Numbered from the stretch's first letter, positions 13,001 through 35,333 are shown. The stretch is 64,000 bases of DNA from Eutrigla gurnardus (GCA_963514095.1 OY741272.1:28469188-28533187), one strand, 5' to 3'. Program-made: numbers and translations. The notes: generated from the letters alone by a model not told the origin.

Positions 13001-16000
13001 CTAGGCTACGCTAACATTGTAGCTGCTCCATCAACACTCCAAATAAGGTCATCTAGACATAAATACAGCAGAGACCGTTTGGACTACAGACAGTCTCTGG
13101 TTCCTCCACATAGTCTGGTCTGGTCTCTGGACTAATGTGACCTACTATCTAGACCTCTGGGGGACCACAGACAGTCTCTGGTTCCTCCACATAGTCTGGT
13201 CTGGTCTGGTCTCTGGACTAATGTGAGCTACTATCTAGACCTCTGGGGGACCACAGACAGTCTCTGGTTCCTCCACATAGTCTGGTCTGGTCTCTGGACT
13301 AATGTGAGCTACTATCTAGACCTCTGGGGGACCACAGGCGACTCAACAAAGGGGTTACATCTTGAAAACAAAAAAAGCCACATGCTCACTGCCGCGTCGT
13401 CTCCCAGGACCTCCAGTCACATCCGGAGGTCCATCGGTCGATCATGTCTTCGAGGCGGTGCGGCGTTGCATCGTCCGCAGCGTTCGTCTCCTCACGGACG
13501 TTCTGAGAAATAAACAAGTCGAAATTTGCATCATTAAGACCCTGAGTATCGTGGTCTTTAATGCAGAGGACTTCAAGGTTTTCAGGCCGAGGACCCCTAA
13601 GGCCTATAGAGACCCGGTGGAGGGACCCCCTGCAGGAACCCTGTGGACCCTCTAGGGGTCCCAGACCCCAGGTTGAAGATCTCTGCTTTAATGTGTTCAG
13701 GTCTGTGCTGGCACCTCGTTAGACGTGCAGGTCGCGTATGAGCAGTTTCCTCCTGCGAAGATGTTTCTGATGTTCGTAGCATCAGCGGTGTCTGTAATAA
13801 TAATAATAATAATATTTTAAAAATTGCCATTCACATGATTTAACCGCGTTACTTTAGTAATGTGAGTTACCTGGTGGCAGCTGGACAGGCAGCGGCACGG
13901 ACGGGTGACTCTCCTGCCGGCGTCCCAGCTGCCCCTGCTCCCCACGCCCGAAGGAGTAGACCCTCCTCGAGTCCGTCAACACTAACGTGTGATGTCTGAG
14001 CAGGTGATACACACATTTATACATATTTATAGATATATATGAAATTCTCAGAATGATTGCACTACGAAAGGTGATGCACCATACCGTCCACACGCGACCT
14101 CCGTGACCTTTGCCCCCCAGAGCTCCGCGACGAGCCGAGGCCGCGGTTCGTCTCTGAACGAGTTGTGTCCGAGCTGTCCATATTGACCGGAGCCGAACGT
14201 TAACACTGCACCGTTCTGAGGAAGCATTCGGTTGTACTTACTGAGGTTGTACTTCCTCCCTACAGACTATAGTTACCACATCTGGTTACAGTGTAGTACA
14301 CAGTGTTACAGAGGAACAAGTACTGATCAGGGATCCAACCTTGGTCAGAACGGCGGTGTGGTCCTTTCCACAGGAAATGTGAATAGTTTTCTTCATGTTG
14401 AGGCAAAGGACAGGAGTCGGTGTATCTCTGTCTGTAGGAAATAAAATGTGCATGTGATGGAAATAGTATCGATAACTTTCATTAACTGACTTGTCGCTGC
14501 AGTACCTGTTGTGTCCCCAAGGCCGAGCTGCCCCCGGTGGTTTCTGCCCCAGCCGAACACAGCTCCGGAGATGGAGAGGGCGAAGCTCTGCCGTCCCCCG
14601 GCGGCGATCTGGACCAGGGGGACCACCGACAGAGATCGGAGGTGTTGGGGGGAACTGGTGCCGGGCTTCCCCCCACCCAGACCCAGCTGGCCCCGCGAGT
14701 CCCGCCCCCACGTGTACACCTGACCGTCTGTTTGGATACAAGAAACAGTTGAGACCACGTAGAGACAATGTGGTGCCAACAAAAAACCTTATAAACCCTT
14801 AAAAGGTCGGTTTACCCAAAAAACACCAAAACTCCATAAAACACTGAAAAGTTTCCTTCTATATTAAAAGAATTACATTAAATGTATTGACTTCCACAGT
14901 TAGTAACTTTATTATTATTGTATTAAATGCTTTATTTGCGTATTTGATTGTTCTGCCTGGGCAACAACGGCTGTATACCATTCAAGCCAATAAAGGGCAT
15001 TGAATTTAATTTCAAATCAGAGCATTTGATTGTTTTGGGGTCGAGGCAGAAAAGCTTCTCCAAACTGCGGCACATGAAAGCTACATTAAATTTAGTTTAA
15101 CGAACACCTGCCGGTACCTTTGGTGAGCGCTACTGAATGCTGGTTCCCACAAGCAACCTGGGAGACCGCGATGTTGCGCAACACTTTCATCGGCCTTAGG
15201 GAAAAAAGAAAACAGAAAAATCAGAGCTCAAAAAATGTCAAGATTTTGTATCTCACGTTTGAAAATCACTGGTTTCCGTCTCCTTACCGAGGAACGTTAG
15301 GGCGAGTTGCCTCCACGCAGAGAACTTTTCCTTTTTCGGAGAGCAGCATGACCACATCACCACCACCATCTTCACCATCTTCGTCATCATCATCATCATC
15401 AGCAGCACAACACACAGCACGGATCTTCTCTCTGCACTTCACAAACTCTGACAGAACCCAACAGGTTACAGTGAAAAACCTTCATAAAGAGTTTACAAAC
15501 CAGTGTTACTTAATAAACATCGTACATAAACCAACATACATTTTTGTATTCAATAAACCTGAAAATGTTGGTCGAGGTTAAAACTCACCTCGCCGTTCCT
15601 CCTTCTAGCTCAAATTCAAGACCTCGTAAGGAACTATTTTTCTAGGCGTAATAACATTCATGCTCTCTTGGCTCTGTTGTGATTGACAGCTCAGAGGGGG
15701 CGGGGCCAAAGTATAGGAGCATCAACATGTATGTTGGCATGACAAATTCAACGGTGCCAATAAAAATTAAATATTCTTTTTTATTTTGTTTTCTTTTGCG
15801 TGGCTAGGGGTCAGAAGTTTGTATCATAAAGGATATTGTTAAACATATTGTTTCACTAATCTGCATCTAAATTGATTTAAGTGGCTAGCTCAACCCGGGC
15901 CACTAACGTAAAACTGGAAGCAGCCAACATTAACCCAGAAGCTGCTTCTGATGAGTGCATTTTAATGGCGTTTATCAGTAATGCAATTATTTTAGATAAT

Positions 16001-16327
16001 ATTAACAAGGTTGGATGATTTGAGTTAAATCAACTTAAGACTTTTACACAGTTTAACATAAATGGAGGTTAAATCGGAATTATTTGGTTTGGTCCTATAA
16101 ATAAAGAGCAGAAACACGTGATACCCACTCTGTCTCCCGTCCTTGCTCGTCTCGCGGACCACGAACGACTTCCCGTCACTCTTGACGAAGGCGAGCGCGC
16201 GGCGGCCCGCGGCCAGGTCCGTGACGTCATAGCCGAGGTTTAATTCATGAACGCCGCCGTCCGTACCGCGTTCCCCGTCATCCGAGCCCCTTTTCAGCCG
16301 CTGACTGTCCTCTCCCCATGAAAACAT
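7070..16327 (-). CDS. Small HERC-type E3 ubiquitin ligase, copy B (complete)
   Basis: Complete RCC1-HECT gene. Coding exons, right to left: 16327-16129, 15447-15288, 15194-15118, 14727-14506, 14431-14340, 14215-14085, 13995-13871, 13791-13715, 13502-13390, 12666-12607, 12130-12025, 11926-11728, 11367-11219, 10774-10658, 10503-10411, 10158-10066, 9931-9767, 9661-9521, 8995-8829, 8695-8629, 8533-8463, 8239-8056, 7930-7825 and 7287-7070. They sum to 3,132 nt (1,043 residues plus stop) with consistent phase, close to the usual length of small HERCs (about 1,020-1,050). RCC1 blades occupy roughly residues 120-365. The HECT domain fills the C-terminal third (VLCGLALYNRS, FPLALFKKLLGVKP, LFWEVFDELT) and ends with SHTCYSTLELP; the catalytic cysteine codon is at 7168-7166. 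Family role (known): HECT E3 that forms a thioester with the modifier before transferring it to substrate. Exons 10774-10658 and 10503-10411 are tandem duplicates and may be used alternatively. It lies head-to-tail with copy A. Confidence 0.92.
7073..7287 (-). other. HECT catalytic exon of HERC copy B
   Basis: The last coding exon holds the HECT C-lobe: GFERLPIAG, a strand-rich middle and the active-site loop HTCYSTLELP, followed by a short tail ending RRIYK and TGA at 7072-7070. The invariant Thr-Cys of HECT ligases is present, so the enzyme should be catalytically competent. The tail after the cysteine (31 residues) is about as long as in other small HERCs. Confidence 0.85.
8285..8430 (+). 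mobile_element. LINE reverse-transcriptase fragment
   Basis: In a HERC copy B intron. The plus strand encodes CGVPQGSTLG and, after a short decayed stretch with a stop, YHFYVDDTQLS. These are the consecutive RT motifs of L2/Rex1-like non-LTR retrotransposons, including the F/Y-x-DD active site. It is a short inactive remnant. Confidence 0.7.
10411..10774 (-). other. Tandem duplicated exon pair in HERC copy B
   Basis: Two successive exons share the core ELQL-(W/C)-RM and the same borders. Each starts in phase 0 after an AAG acceptor and ends in phase 0 before GTAAA. The first (10774-10658) encodes 39 residues including LPESDFCVS and DEELQLWRMRAGSK; the second (10503-10411) encodes 31 residues including ADEEADLELQLCRMFAES. 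The duplication extends into the introns: about 30 nt around AATGCATCG...AGTAAGAAGCCGTA recur at 10539-10572 and 10789-10822. Because both are in phase 0, including both, either one or neither leaves the frame intact. The second exon has an Ala-Asp-Glu repeat from a degenerate trinucleotide expansion. Confidence 0.75.
10820..11215. mobile_element. Interspersed repeat (TTTTCAGGCCGAGGACCCC family)
   Basis: Shares TTTTCAGGCCGAGGACCCC and AGACCCGGTGGAGGGACCC with a second copy at about 13560-13685. Both lie in introns of HERC copy B. The 10.8-kb copy has internal short tandem repeats of the GGAGGGACCCC block. It is non-coding, and I did not find terminal repeats. Confidence 0.45.
12140..12560. 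repeat. AT-rich interspersed repeat (CGTGATATTATCCCGA family)
   Basis: Contains ATAATTGTGATTCGTGATAT and a run of A near 12318. A second copy lies at 60635-60800 in ccdc73 and a fragment at 18065-18140. It is a typical non-coding fish repeat within a HERC copy B intron. Confidence 0.45.
12719..13340 (+). mobile_element. Interspersed element with 81-bp internal repeats (HERC copy B intron)
   Basis: Begins near TCCCAGATACGCCGGGAAA (12721), continues through CTCCATCATGATGGTGATCA and the CAACCAGACTCCATTCAG-type body (seen here as its reverse complement), and ends in 3-4 copies of the 81-bp unit at about 13085-13340. Related fragments lie at 37880-38075 and 47120-47230, so this is a dispersed family, not just part of the HERC duplication. 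Confidence 0.6.
15590..15725. repeat. Interspersed repeat shared with 30065-30185
   Basis: About 130 bp with CCTCCTTCTAG, AGGCGTAATAACATTCA and CAGAGGGGGCGGG. The second copy is in a wt1 intron at 30065-30185. There is no coding capacity. Confidence 0.5.
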
Positions 16328-16369
16328 GTCGTCTCTGTGTGTGTGCGGGACTCACCAGGACCCAGAATC

Positions 16370-16448
16370 GAAACTGAAAGTAGACCCGATCTCTCAGTGA
16401 GGAAAACGAACCCTAAACACAGACGAGTCGGCTGAAGAGAAACGAAAG
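16370..16448 (-). promoter_or_regulatory. ISRE-like motifs upstream of HERC copy B
   Basis: GAAACTGAAAG at 16370-16380 fits the ISRE core GAAANNGAAA exactly, 43 nt upstream of the ATG. GAAACGAAAGT at 16438-16448 resembles the motifs upstream of copy A. Small HERC genes of the HERC5/6 type are interferon-inducible in vertebrates, so these are plausible IRF sites; there is no experimental support here. Confidence 0.5.
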
Positions 16449-17054
16449 TTAAACACTCGCTCATTATTATTAATGTAATGTTAATGAGGTTTAAATTGAC
16501 CGGAAGTGCGTCAGCGTTGCCTTTTTGTTGTTGTTGTTTTGTTAGTTTCATGCGCACAAAGTTGTGTGCGACCAGGATTTATTCCAGCGGGGTAACGCGT
16601 TAAAAGAACCGCCATGTTTCCACCTTAAAACCTCCGTGTGGCCGCACATTTTAAAGCGTTTAAAAACAACCAATGGGAGGCGATCATGTGACACGTGAGA
16701 TGTTGCGACAGGTGAGAAGTCAGGCACCAAATCCAAGAATCTCGAAGCCTTTTAATTAGTGATTTAGCAGGAATAATGCAGATACTTTAGTTTAATTTAC
16801 GTTATTTAGATCAGTTAATATAATTATTTCGGTTAAAATTATACTATTCATATTATTAGTGCTTTTGTTAGTTTATTTATTCAATTTTATTTATTTATTT
16901 TTCTGCCAATCTTCTGCTCCACAAACAAAATCTGATTAGTAAGAATACAACTTTGACTGGAAATGCCATAAATGTTAAAACGACTTGCCATATCTGTCCC
17001 TCTGTTGTTTTTAGATGTGTTATACATTTAATTTAATTAATTTAACTGGACTAT

Positions 17055-17195
17055 GCATCAGTGATAGACTGGCGTCCTGTCCAGGGTGTACCCTGCCTTC
17101 GCCCAATGACAGCTGGGATCGGCTCCAGCCCCCCCGTGACCCTAAATACAGGATAAGCGGTAGAAAATGGATGGATGGATGGATGGACTATGCAT
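17055..17195 (+). mobile_element. LINE/SINE 3' tail with GGAT repeats
   Basis: The stretch from AGACTGGCGTCCTGTCCAGG to AGCGGTAGAAAATGGATGG, ending in tandem GGAT units, is a widespread fish retroelement 3' end. A truncated copy in the opposite orientation (CCATCCATCCATTTTCTACC) is at 11590-11645 in HERC copy B. The exact family cannot be named without a library search. Confidence 0.6.
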
Positions 17196-18141
17196 CACAA
17201 TGTCATATCCTACACTTCATTAGCAAACTAGACTGCACACTAAAACCTGGAATAAAACCGTTAACAGAATAAACACCCGTTAAGATCTCGAGTCATTATT
17301 AAAACTAGAAAGTCAGAACACAAGAGAGAATAAAACCTCTTTAACTGGAGTTAAACGCAGTACGTGAGATCCACCACAAGGTGGAGACAGAGATCTGTCT
17401 CCAGGTGGACTGGTGGACATCCAGAGGGTCCAGACAGACCGGGGCCTGAAACTAAAGAAAAGAGTAACTTGATGAAATCTGGAGATATTTTGTATTTTTT
17501 AAATGTCTTTACCATCCAATTAAAGACCAAGGAGATAAAAACCTGCAATACACATTAACAGGTAAAAGTATAGACGTGCTGTACTGAAGTAGAAGTACAG
17601 ATACTCATGTTCAAAATGACTGGTAGACGGTTTCAATTTGTTTACTCAAGTAAAAGTAGAAACAGTAGATTCTCTGAAATGTACTCAAAGTATAAAATAA
17701 AAAGTACCCATATGAAGGACATTTCTACTGTAGAAAGTATAAAGTACAGGTGTTTGATTTTGTTAAATGTGAAGTAAAACTAAATACGTTGTCAGAAAAA
17801 TATGATGATGTAGCTGTTCAGCCCAGTAACGGCAGCCAATCACATCCAGAGTTTGCACTAATAACGCCACACATTCCCTTTGGAAGATTAAGATGTTGTT
17901 TTTTTGCATATATTCACAGAGTGGGAACAGATAGATACAGAGAGGGAAAGGAATGTAAAACTCTGTCTGATAGCATCTCTGCTCATCATTCTCTCCCAGC
18001 CTCTTCTTCTTTGTGATCACCGTCTCCTCCCTCCGCTCAAACAGCAAACACGCTGAAACAAGGGCTCATCTTGGGACGATTGGAACATTTCATGTAAAAA
18101 TCAAAAACGCCTTCGATAATTACCCTGATAATCATCAACAT

Positions 18142-18880
18142 AGGACCATTTTCTCATAGACTTCTATACAACCAGAGAGGAGTCGCCCCCTGGTGGCCAG
18201 CAGAGAGAAGTAGGACCATTTTCTCATAGACTTCTATACAACCAGAGAGGAGTCGCCCCCTGGTGGCCAGCAGAGAGAAGTAGGACCATTTTCTCATAGA
18301 CTTCTATACAACCAGAGAGGAGTCGCCCCCTGGTGGCCAGCAGAGAGAAGTAGGACCATTTTCTCATAGACTTCTATACAACCAGAGAGGAGTCGCCCCC
18401 TGGTGGCCAGCAGAGAGAAGTAGGACCATTTTCTCATAGACTTCTATACAACCAGAGAGGAGTCGCCCCCTGGTGGCCAGCAGAGAGAAGTAGGACCATT
18501 TTCTCATAGACTTCTATACAACCAGAGAGGAGTCGCCCCCTGGTGGCCAGCAGAGAGAAGTAGGACCATTTTCTCATAGACTTCTATACAACCAGAGAGG
18601 AGTCGCCTCCTGGTGGCCAGCAGAGAGAAGTAGGACCATTTTCTCATAGACTTCTATACAACCAGAGAGGAGTCGCCCCCTGGTGGCCAGCAGAGAGAAG
18701 TAGGACCATTTTCTCATAGACTTCTATACAACCAGAGAGGAGTCGCCCCCTGGTGGCCAGCAGAGAGAAGTAGGACCATTTTCTCATAGACTTCTATACA
18801 ACCAGAGAGGAGTCGCCCCCTGGTGGCCAGCAGAGAGAAGTAGGACCATTATCTCATAGACTTCTATACAACCAGAGAGA
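18142..18880 (-). repeat. 70-bp tandem array, about 10 copies (CTCF-like motif reversed)
   Basis: The same 70-bp unit as at 5124-6395 but reverse complemented (CGCCCCCTGGTGGCC on the plus strand). It is inserted within a fragment of the AT-rich interspersed repeat. Units are almost identical; one has CGCCTCCTGG. It lies upstream of HERC copy B. Confidence 0.9.
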
Positions 18881-19265
18881 ATGACAGTTTAAGGCACTTC
18901 AGAGTTGGCTTCATTCTGAATTAAATTTCCCTTCTCACTGGTTTCCACTTACTCCACTTAATTACTAAAAAATTAAAAACAAATCTGATTCTTTCTCCAA
19001 AGTACAAAGAGAAAAAAGGGGAAAAGAGCAAAAACAAAAACAAAAACAACAACAACAACAGATAAACAGCTACATTGAAACATAAAACAGCACCAGAGTC
19101 AGAGATAAGAAAGAAGAGAAGCTGGGTGAAAGATTAAAAGGATAAAAAAAAGAAGTTAAAAGAAGACATCCTCTGCGGTCATGATGTTCTGAGAACTGTG
19201 GAAGAACGGGAGATGATGCTCTGGATGTTTATAGGTCCTGGTACGACTCAGCACAACCCGTTCCC

Positions 19266-19436
<171 letters not shown>

Positions 19437-20527
19437 TCAAGAGGCTGCATTCCTTCACTCGCTGTCAAAGACTCAAGTTGCTCCGAGAGGATGAAGATGA
19501 TCCAAGACGTTGATGTTAAAAACCGCTGAGTCATCGCTGAGCGATCGAGGAAACACATTCGTCGCGCGTCCTGTGATCTTTTTTTAAACATCAAGAAAAC
19601 ACTGATTATAGCCCCTCCAACAACAGCCACTCTGCGTTTTCCATTTTGCCCCCCCCCCCCCCCCGGCTCGACGGCACAAAACAGGAAGCCGGCGAATGTT
19701 CCTCCCCGATCCGGACCGAGCGAAAAGCTTTGACAAGTTCCTGGCGAGCGAAACGAAGGTCAATGGAAGAGTCACTTCCACCGCGGTAATCCTCTTCAGC
19801 GAGGTCAAGAGAACGACGACGAGGAGGGAACTTATGTGGTGGGATATGGCCGTTACTATGGCAACCCAGTTCACGTTAGATGCCTCAACTAGACCAGAGA
19901 TGTAAGAAGAGGACGTTGATCAAATCAACGCTGGTCTGAAACCTCATGACTCCATGTGAGTTTGATTTTGGTAAAAAAAAAAAGTTTCATATTTTCCTCA
20001 AAAGTAACAATTTTGGACAAACAAGGTTTCCCACCGACAGCAACGCTATGGTAAGTAGCATAGACGACATCAACTCAACTTCACAGCTAAGTGTTAAAGT
20101 CATCTTAGTAGCTAACTAGCATTGGTAGCGTGGTAGTGACCTGTCAATCATCAGGTAAGCCCCGCCCCTAAAGCATCCCCTGGAGTCGCCCCCTGGTGGC
20201 CAGCAGAGAGGATGATAGGTTTAAGGCACTTTAGCCTCGGCTTCACTTTTCAGAGGCGGAGGTTGCTGCCTGATAATAACATTTAGTTAGGGTCTCTTTC
20301 TAATTAGCTTAAATCTAGCTAATGAGCTATTTGCTAGCGGTCAAAAATAAAGCAGCAAGCTGATTGGCTGATCCCCCCCCCCCTGTATTTTTCAACGAGT
20401 CCTAATCCAAGTTTTTCTACATCCACTCTAAGTAGAACATTTAGATACAGCGTCTAATGTGACTACTGGAAGTGGACAAAAACTACAGTTACACTGACCA
20501 GCTCTGTTGCTTCAAAGGCTTCGTATG

Positions 20528-20566
<39 letters not shown>

Positions 20567-22896
20567 AGAGATATAGGCCTCGTCCGACAGCTGAGATATA
20601 GCACCAGAGCCCTGGGGAGTTTCAGGGGATTTCCAGCGAGGGAATCGGACACGTTGTCTGATTTACACTAACACTTTGGCTAAACTTATGATAAAAGTTC
20701 ACAAAAGAAACATTGCCGTATCTGTCTTTATCCATCTCTACCTCCATCTGTCTTCTGATCGCTCTCTCTCTCCATAAATACTGTGTGGCTGTCGGTCGCC
20801 TGCGTTTTAAAGCTGAGTTACTGTTTTCATACACCGAAGGTGTACGAGTTGTTGTTGACTGTTTGAATTTCCTCCCTTTAAAAAGAAAGGAAAAAAGCAT
20901 CGTTACAAGTAATTGTGAAGCTGATGAGGTCAAAGATAAGACAGGAAGTATAAAGAGAAACTTTATCAAAATAATGACTTTAATAGGCAAGTATCTGTAA
21001 TTAATGACTAAGTATCTCAAAATATTGACTGATCATCTCAGAATAATGACACACTAAATCATTCTTTTGAAATCATTTCTCTTTGTTTCTGACTGTGGCA
21101 GAAATGAGCCTCCATAGATTCGAGCGCGGCTTGAATGAAAACATTTTTATCTCCTTTGCTGCTCCTTTTATTTTTTTCTCCAGCGAGAGGCGAGCCGAGG
21201 AATGTGTGGAGGAATCTGGAGATAACGAGGGAGAGCAGACGGCATCGCACTGATGATGATGATGATGATGATGTGAAACTGTTTCTGTTAGTGCGTAGAG
21301 CTTTTACACTTTGTTTTTATCATTTCTTACAGTGGGAAAGTCAAGGTCAGCTCATGACTGATTCTCTTCTTTTTCATATTATAATAAGATGGAATTACAC
21401 ATAACGAGGCCGACCGTACTTCATGGATATTACTTCCTGTGAGGAGGAGGAGGAGCTGGTCTCTATGACGATAATGCAACATAAATAAATGAAGGCTGAC
21501 GTCAGGCGAGAAATACAGAAAAACAATGCACTGGTCAAGTTTTTGCTATTTCTGCTTCCGTGAGAAAACATCCAAAAATACTCATCTCTGTGTTTATTTT
21601 ACTACTTTGTCTATTTGTGATTTACCATAAACTCACCAAACGTTTTTAAACATTTTAAACAGAATTACTGACAAAACTTGTCATCCAACAAAATGATGGT
21701 CTTAATGTCAGTAATCAACGTATTATTTAGCTATTTATTTAAAAATGTGTGTAATATTACAGAAGTCTCCAGTAAACTCGGTTCTATCTATATTCAGTTT
21801 GTTCATATATCACTCACAGCCGCATTTATACAACATTTTATTAAACTGAACTGTTTTCATTTGATGGAGAGATGAAAATAATTCCTCTCTGTAAAAACCT
21901 GTCGACTTTAAATACGTCGACAATCGTTCAATTTCTGTTCTGGAAATGTTGGTAAATCAGCACTGATTTAATACAATAATGCAGAACTTGCATATTCATA
22001 AGGTCTCTAATTAAAATAACTGTCTTAATATCAGTAATAAACTTATTTGATATATATTACTTTAAAATGTTTAACTGTAGTGTAACTTTACAATCTATAA
22101 CCCTAAAGCCTCATTTATAGAACATTAATTTCCTCAAAAAAACAGATTTTTTTTACAGTATTTTCAGATTTATTTTAAAACCTTTTGACTTAAATACGTC
22201 AACAAATAAAACACGATTTTTTTAACTTTGCTTCGTCCACTGTTCCGATTTAATACGATAATATATAAAAAGCACATGTATGTAATGAAATGGTGATATC
22301 TATATTCACCTTCCTTCAACAAATAAAAACCTTGAAATGAATAAATAAAAACCACGGAGGCAAACTGGTATCAAAACAGTCACATTACATTTAAAGAGAG
22401 GAACCATCAAGTCCAATAATCTCACACAGTCTCTAAATATTAATACACACGAAAGAAATAAACCAAGAAACGTATAAACACCTCCTGGATCCATCCAAAG
22501 ACTAAAATATATATCAGATATTTTTATTATTTTTTTCCTCTTCCCACGGTGAAGAAGTATTATTTACATCTCGACCATGACGTCACAGAGCCAGTGTGAC
22601 CAAAACAGACATATTTTAGAGAAACGTCCGGCAATATTTACACACCACAGAGAAAACAAAGACAAATTAAATACAACCATAAAGGCATATTTGTGTTTGA
22701 CACCGGAATGATAATGAATCACTGAATCCGATGCGTTTGAATGGAATCATCTTTTAAGGCGAAGCTGTGAAAACTATAAGAAACTACGCTCGCTCCCTTA
22801 AATCATTCCAGTGAAAGCTTTTTTTTTTTGCCCACAAAAAGATAATAAATAAAAAAAGTAGTTTCAACATAACAGATATTTACAGCGGTAGCATGT

Positions 22897-23285
22897 AGGG
22901 CCGGCCGGAGGCGTACGCAAACTCAGCGGCTGCTTGGGGCCCCCTGGTGGCCATCGTGTGTGGAGATTTTTAGGCTGCGGATATTAATGAATTCAGGTAT
23001 TAGCCATCCCCCAAAATGCAGCAGAATACAGGAAATTACATCAACCAAATGGGCTATTGTATGGGCCCCCCTCCCCCATTTGCACCCACGTTTGCACAAA
23101 TAGGATGGGGGTGGGTTCCTTATGCATCTGTGCCCAGATTACACTGTATTAATACAAATAAATGTAACATTAGAGAGACATTTGGGTCAATAATCGTCAA
23201 GCACTGGTGACGCCACGTTGGTGGGAGGGGGTCCCCAAATCTAATTCAGCTTAGGGGTCCCCAAAAGGCTTGGGCCGGCCCTGTA
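22897..23285. mobile_element. hAT-like MITE just downstream of wt1 stop
   Basis: Inverted ends AGGGCCGGCC and GGCCGGCCCT border about 390 bp of non-coding DNA that includes GGGGCCCCCTGGTGGCC. The flanks GCATGTAG and GTATGTAG differ by one base, fitting an 8-bp target duplication of the hAT type. The position, 270-660 bp past the wt1 stop, makes it likely to lie in the wt1 3' UTR. Confidence 0.6.
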
Positions 23286-23552
23286 TGTAGCTGACCTTTG
23301 ACCTCACTGTACACGTGACGGTGGCGGCAGGAAATATTACAGATGAGATGGAAACACGAGCGTCTGACGTGCAACGATGAGGAACCTTCCGGAAAATAAA
23401 AGCACTTTTCATATTTATATTTATTTCATTAACAGGTTTTTTTTTTTTGTCCATTTGGGGAAAAAATGTCAAAAAGCAACTTAAGTTAAAGGAGTCAGTT
23501 TTTGGGGATTTGGACAGAAACAGAAAATAAAAGCAGATTTGTTTTTGGGGCC

Positions 23553-34136
<10,584 letters not shown>

Positions 34137-34204
<68 letters not shown>

Positions 34205-34266
34205 AGGAGGTGGAGTCAGGAGGTGATGAGGGACAGGAGCACTGACTTCAATCATTTACTGTATGT

Positions 34267-34318
<52 letters not shown>
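34137..34318. repeat. (GT)n then (CA)n microsatellite pair upstream of wt1
   Basis: GT run at 34137-34203 and CA run at 34270-34318 separated by 66 bp. As inverted simple repeats they could form a hairpin. Confidence 0.93.
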
Positions 34319-34319
<1 letters not shown>

Positions 34320-35291
34320 TTTTTGGGGGTAATAAAAGTTGAAAAAATATCTCATTAACTTATTTGTTGTTTCATAAGATTTAATTAATTTGAATGTTTC
34401 TGGTTTTACATTATCTTTAAAATCACAACTCACATCCGTAATTATTATTATTATTGATATTATTATTATTGATATTAATATTATTATTTCAACCCTAATT
34501 TTGGACATAAACAAGGACCAGACCCACGCTATTCTAAAAGGAAAAGAATAAATGTAAGACTTTAGTTACTAAAACAGATGATTGTTTTTGTAATTATATT
34601 TGATGGTTAAAAGACACATTTAAATCAGACTAATTGTCGGTCGCGGATGAACGGCCCACGTGACGATAAATCTTCAGGCTTCGAGGCCTTCGCTTCTTTT
34701 ATTTATTTGTTTAATTGAAGGCGACACGTTTAATGACTATTTTTACATTTAAATTCAGCCATCAGTCGAGGAAGTAACAGATATAAATAATATTATTAAA
34801 GGCCGACAGTGTTCATGACGGCCTGAAAGAAAAGTCAATTAATACACATTTATTTCACCAGCGTGCAGGAAAACATCATTATTAATTCATTATTAAATAG
34901 TATTGAAACCGAAGCGATTCGTTATTATTATTATGATTATTATTATGATTATTATTATTACAGCTCCGAGGCTTCCTGACGGGTTTCTCTGTTTGGAATC
35001 TATTATCTTAAATGTTAAATGTCCGTAAAGTCCGTTTCTGTTAAAACTGCGTGCGCGCGCGCGTGTACCTGGGTAAAAGTACATCCAAAATAATAATAAT
35101 AATAATAACTCAATGAATGAATGAATTACGTGCGCGAGCTGTTGGTGTGGCCGGCTTCATTATTTTCTGATGACGCGCGTCAATAATGATCGAAACAAAA
35201 GTCTCCTTCTTTAATTTTTAAGTAATACATTTTTATGAATGTTTAAATATGTAATCATAATAATATAGTTTAGCTCCTGTGTGCGTGTGCG

Positions 35292-35333
<42 letters not shown>

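Noticed and set aside
35278..35331. Possible small gene near the GT tract at 35.3 kb
   Set aside because: Only simple repeat and AT-rich sequence with stops in all frames.
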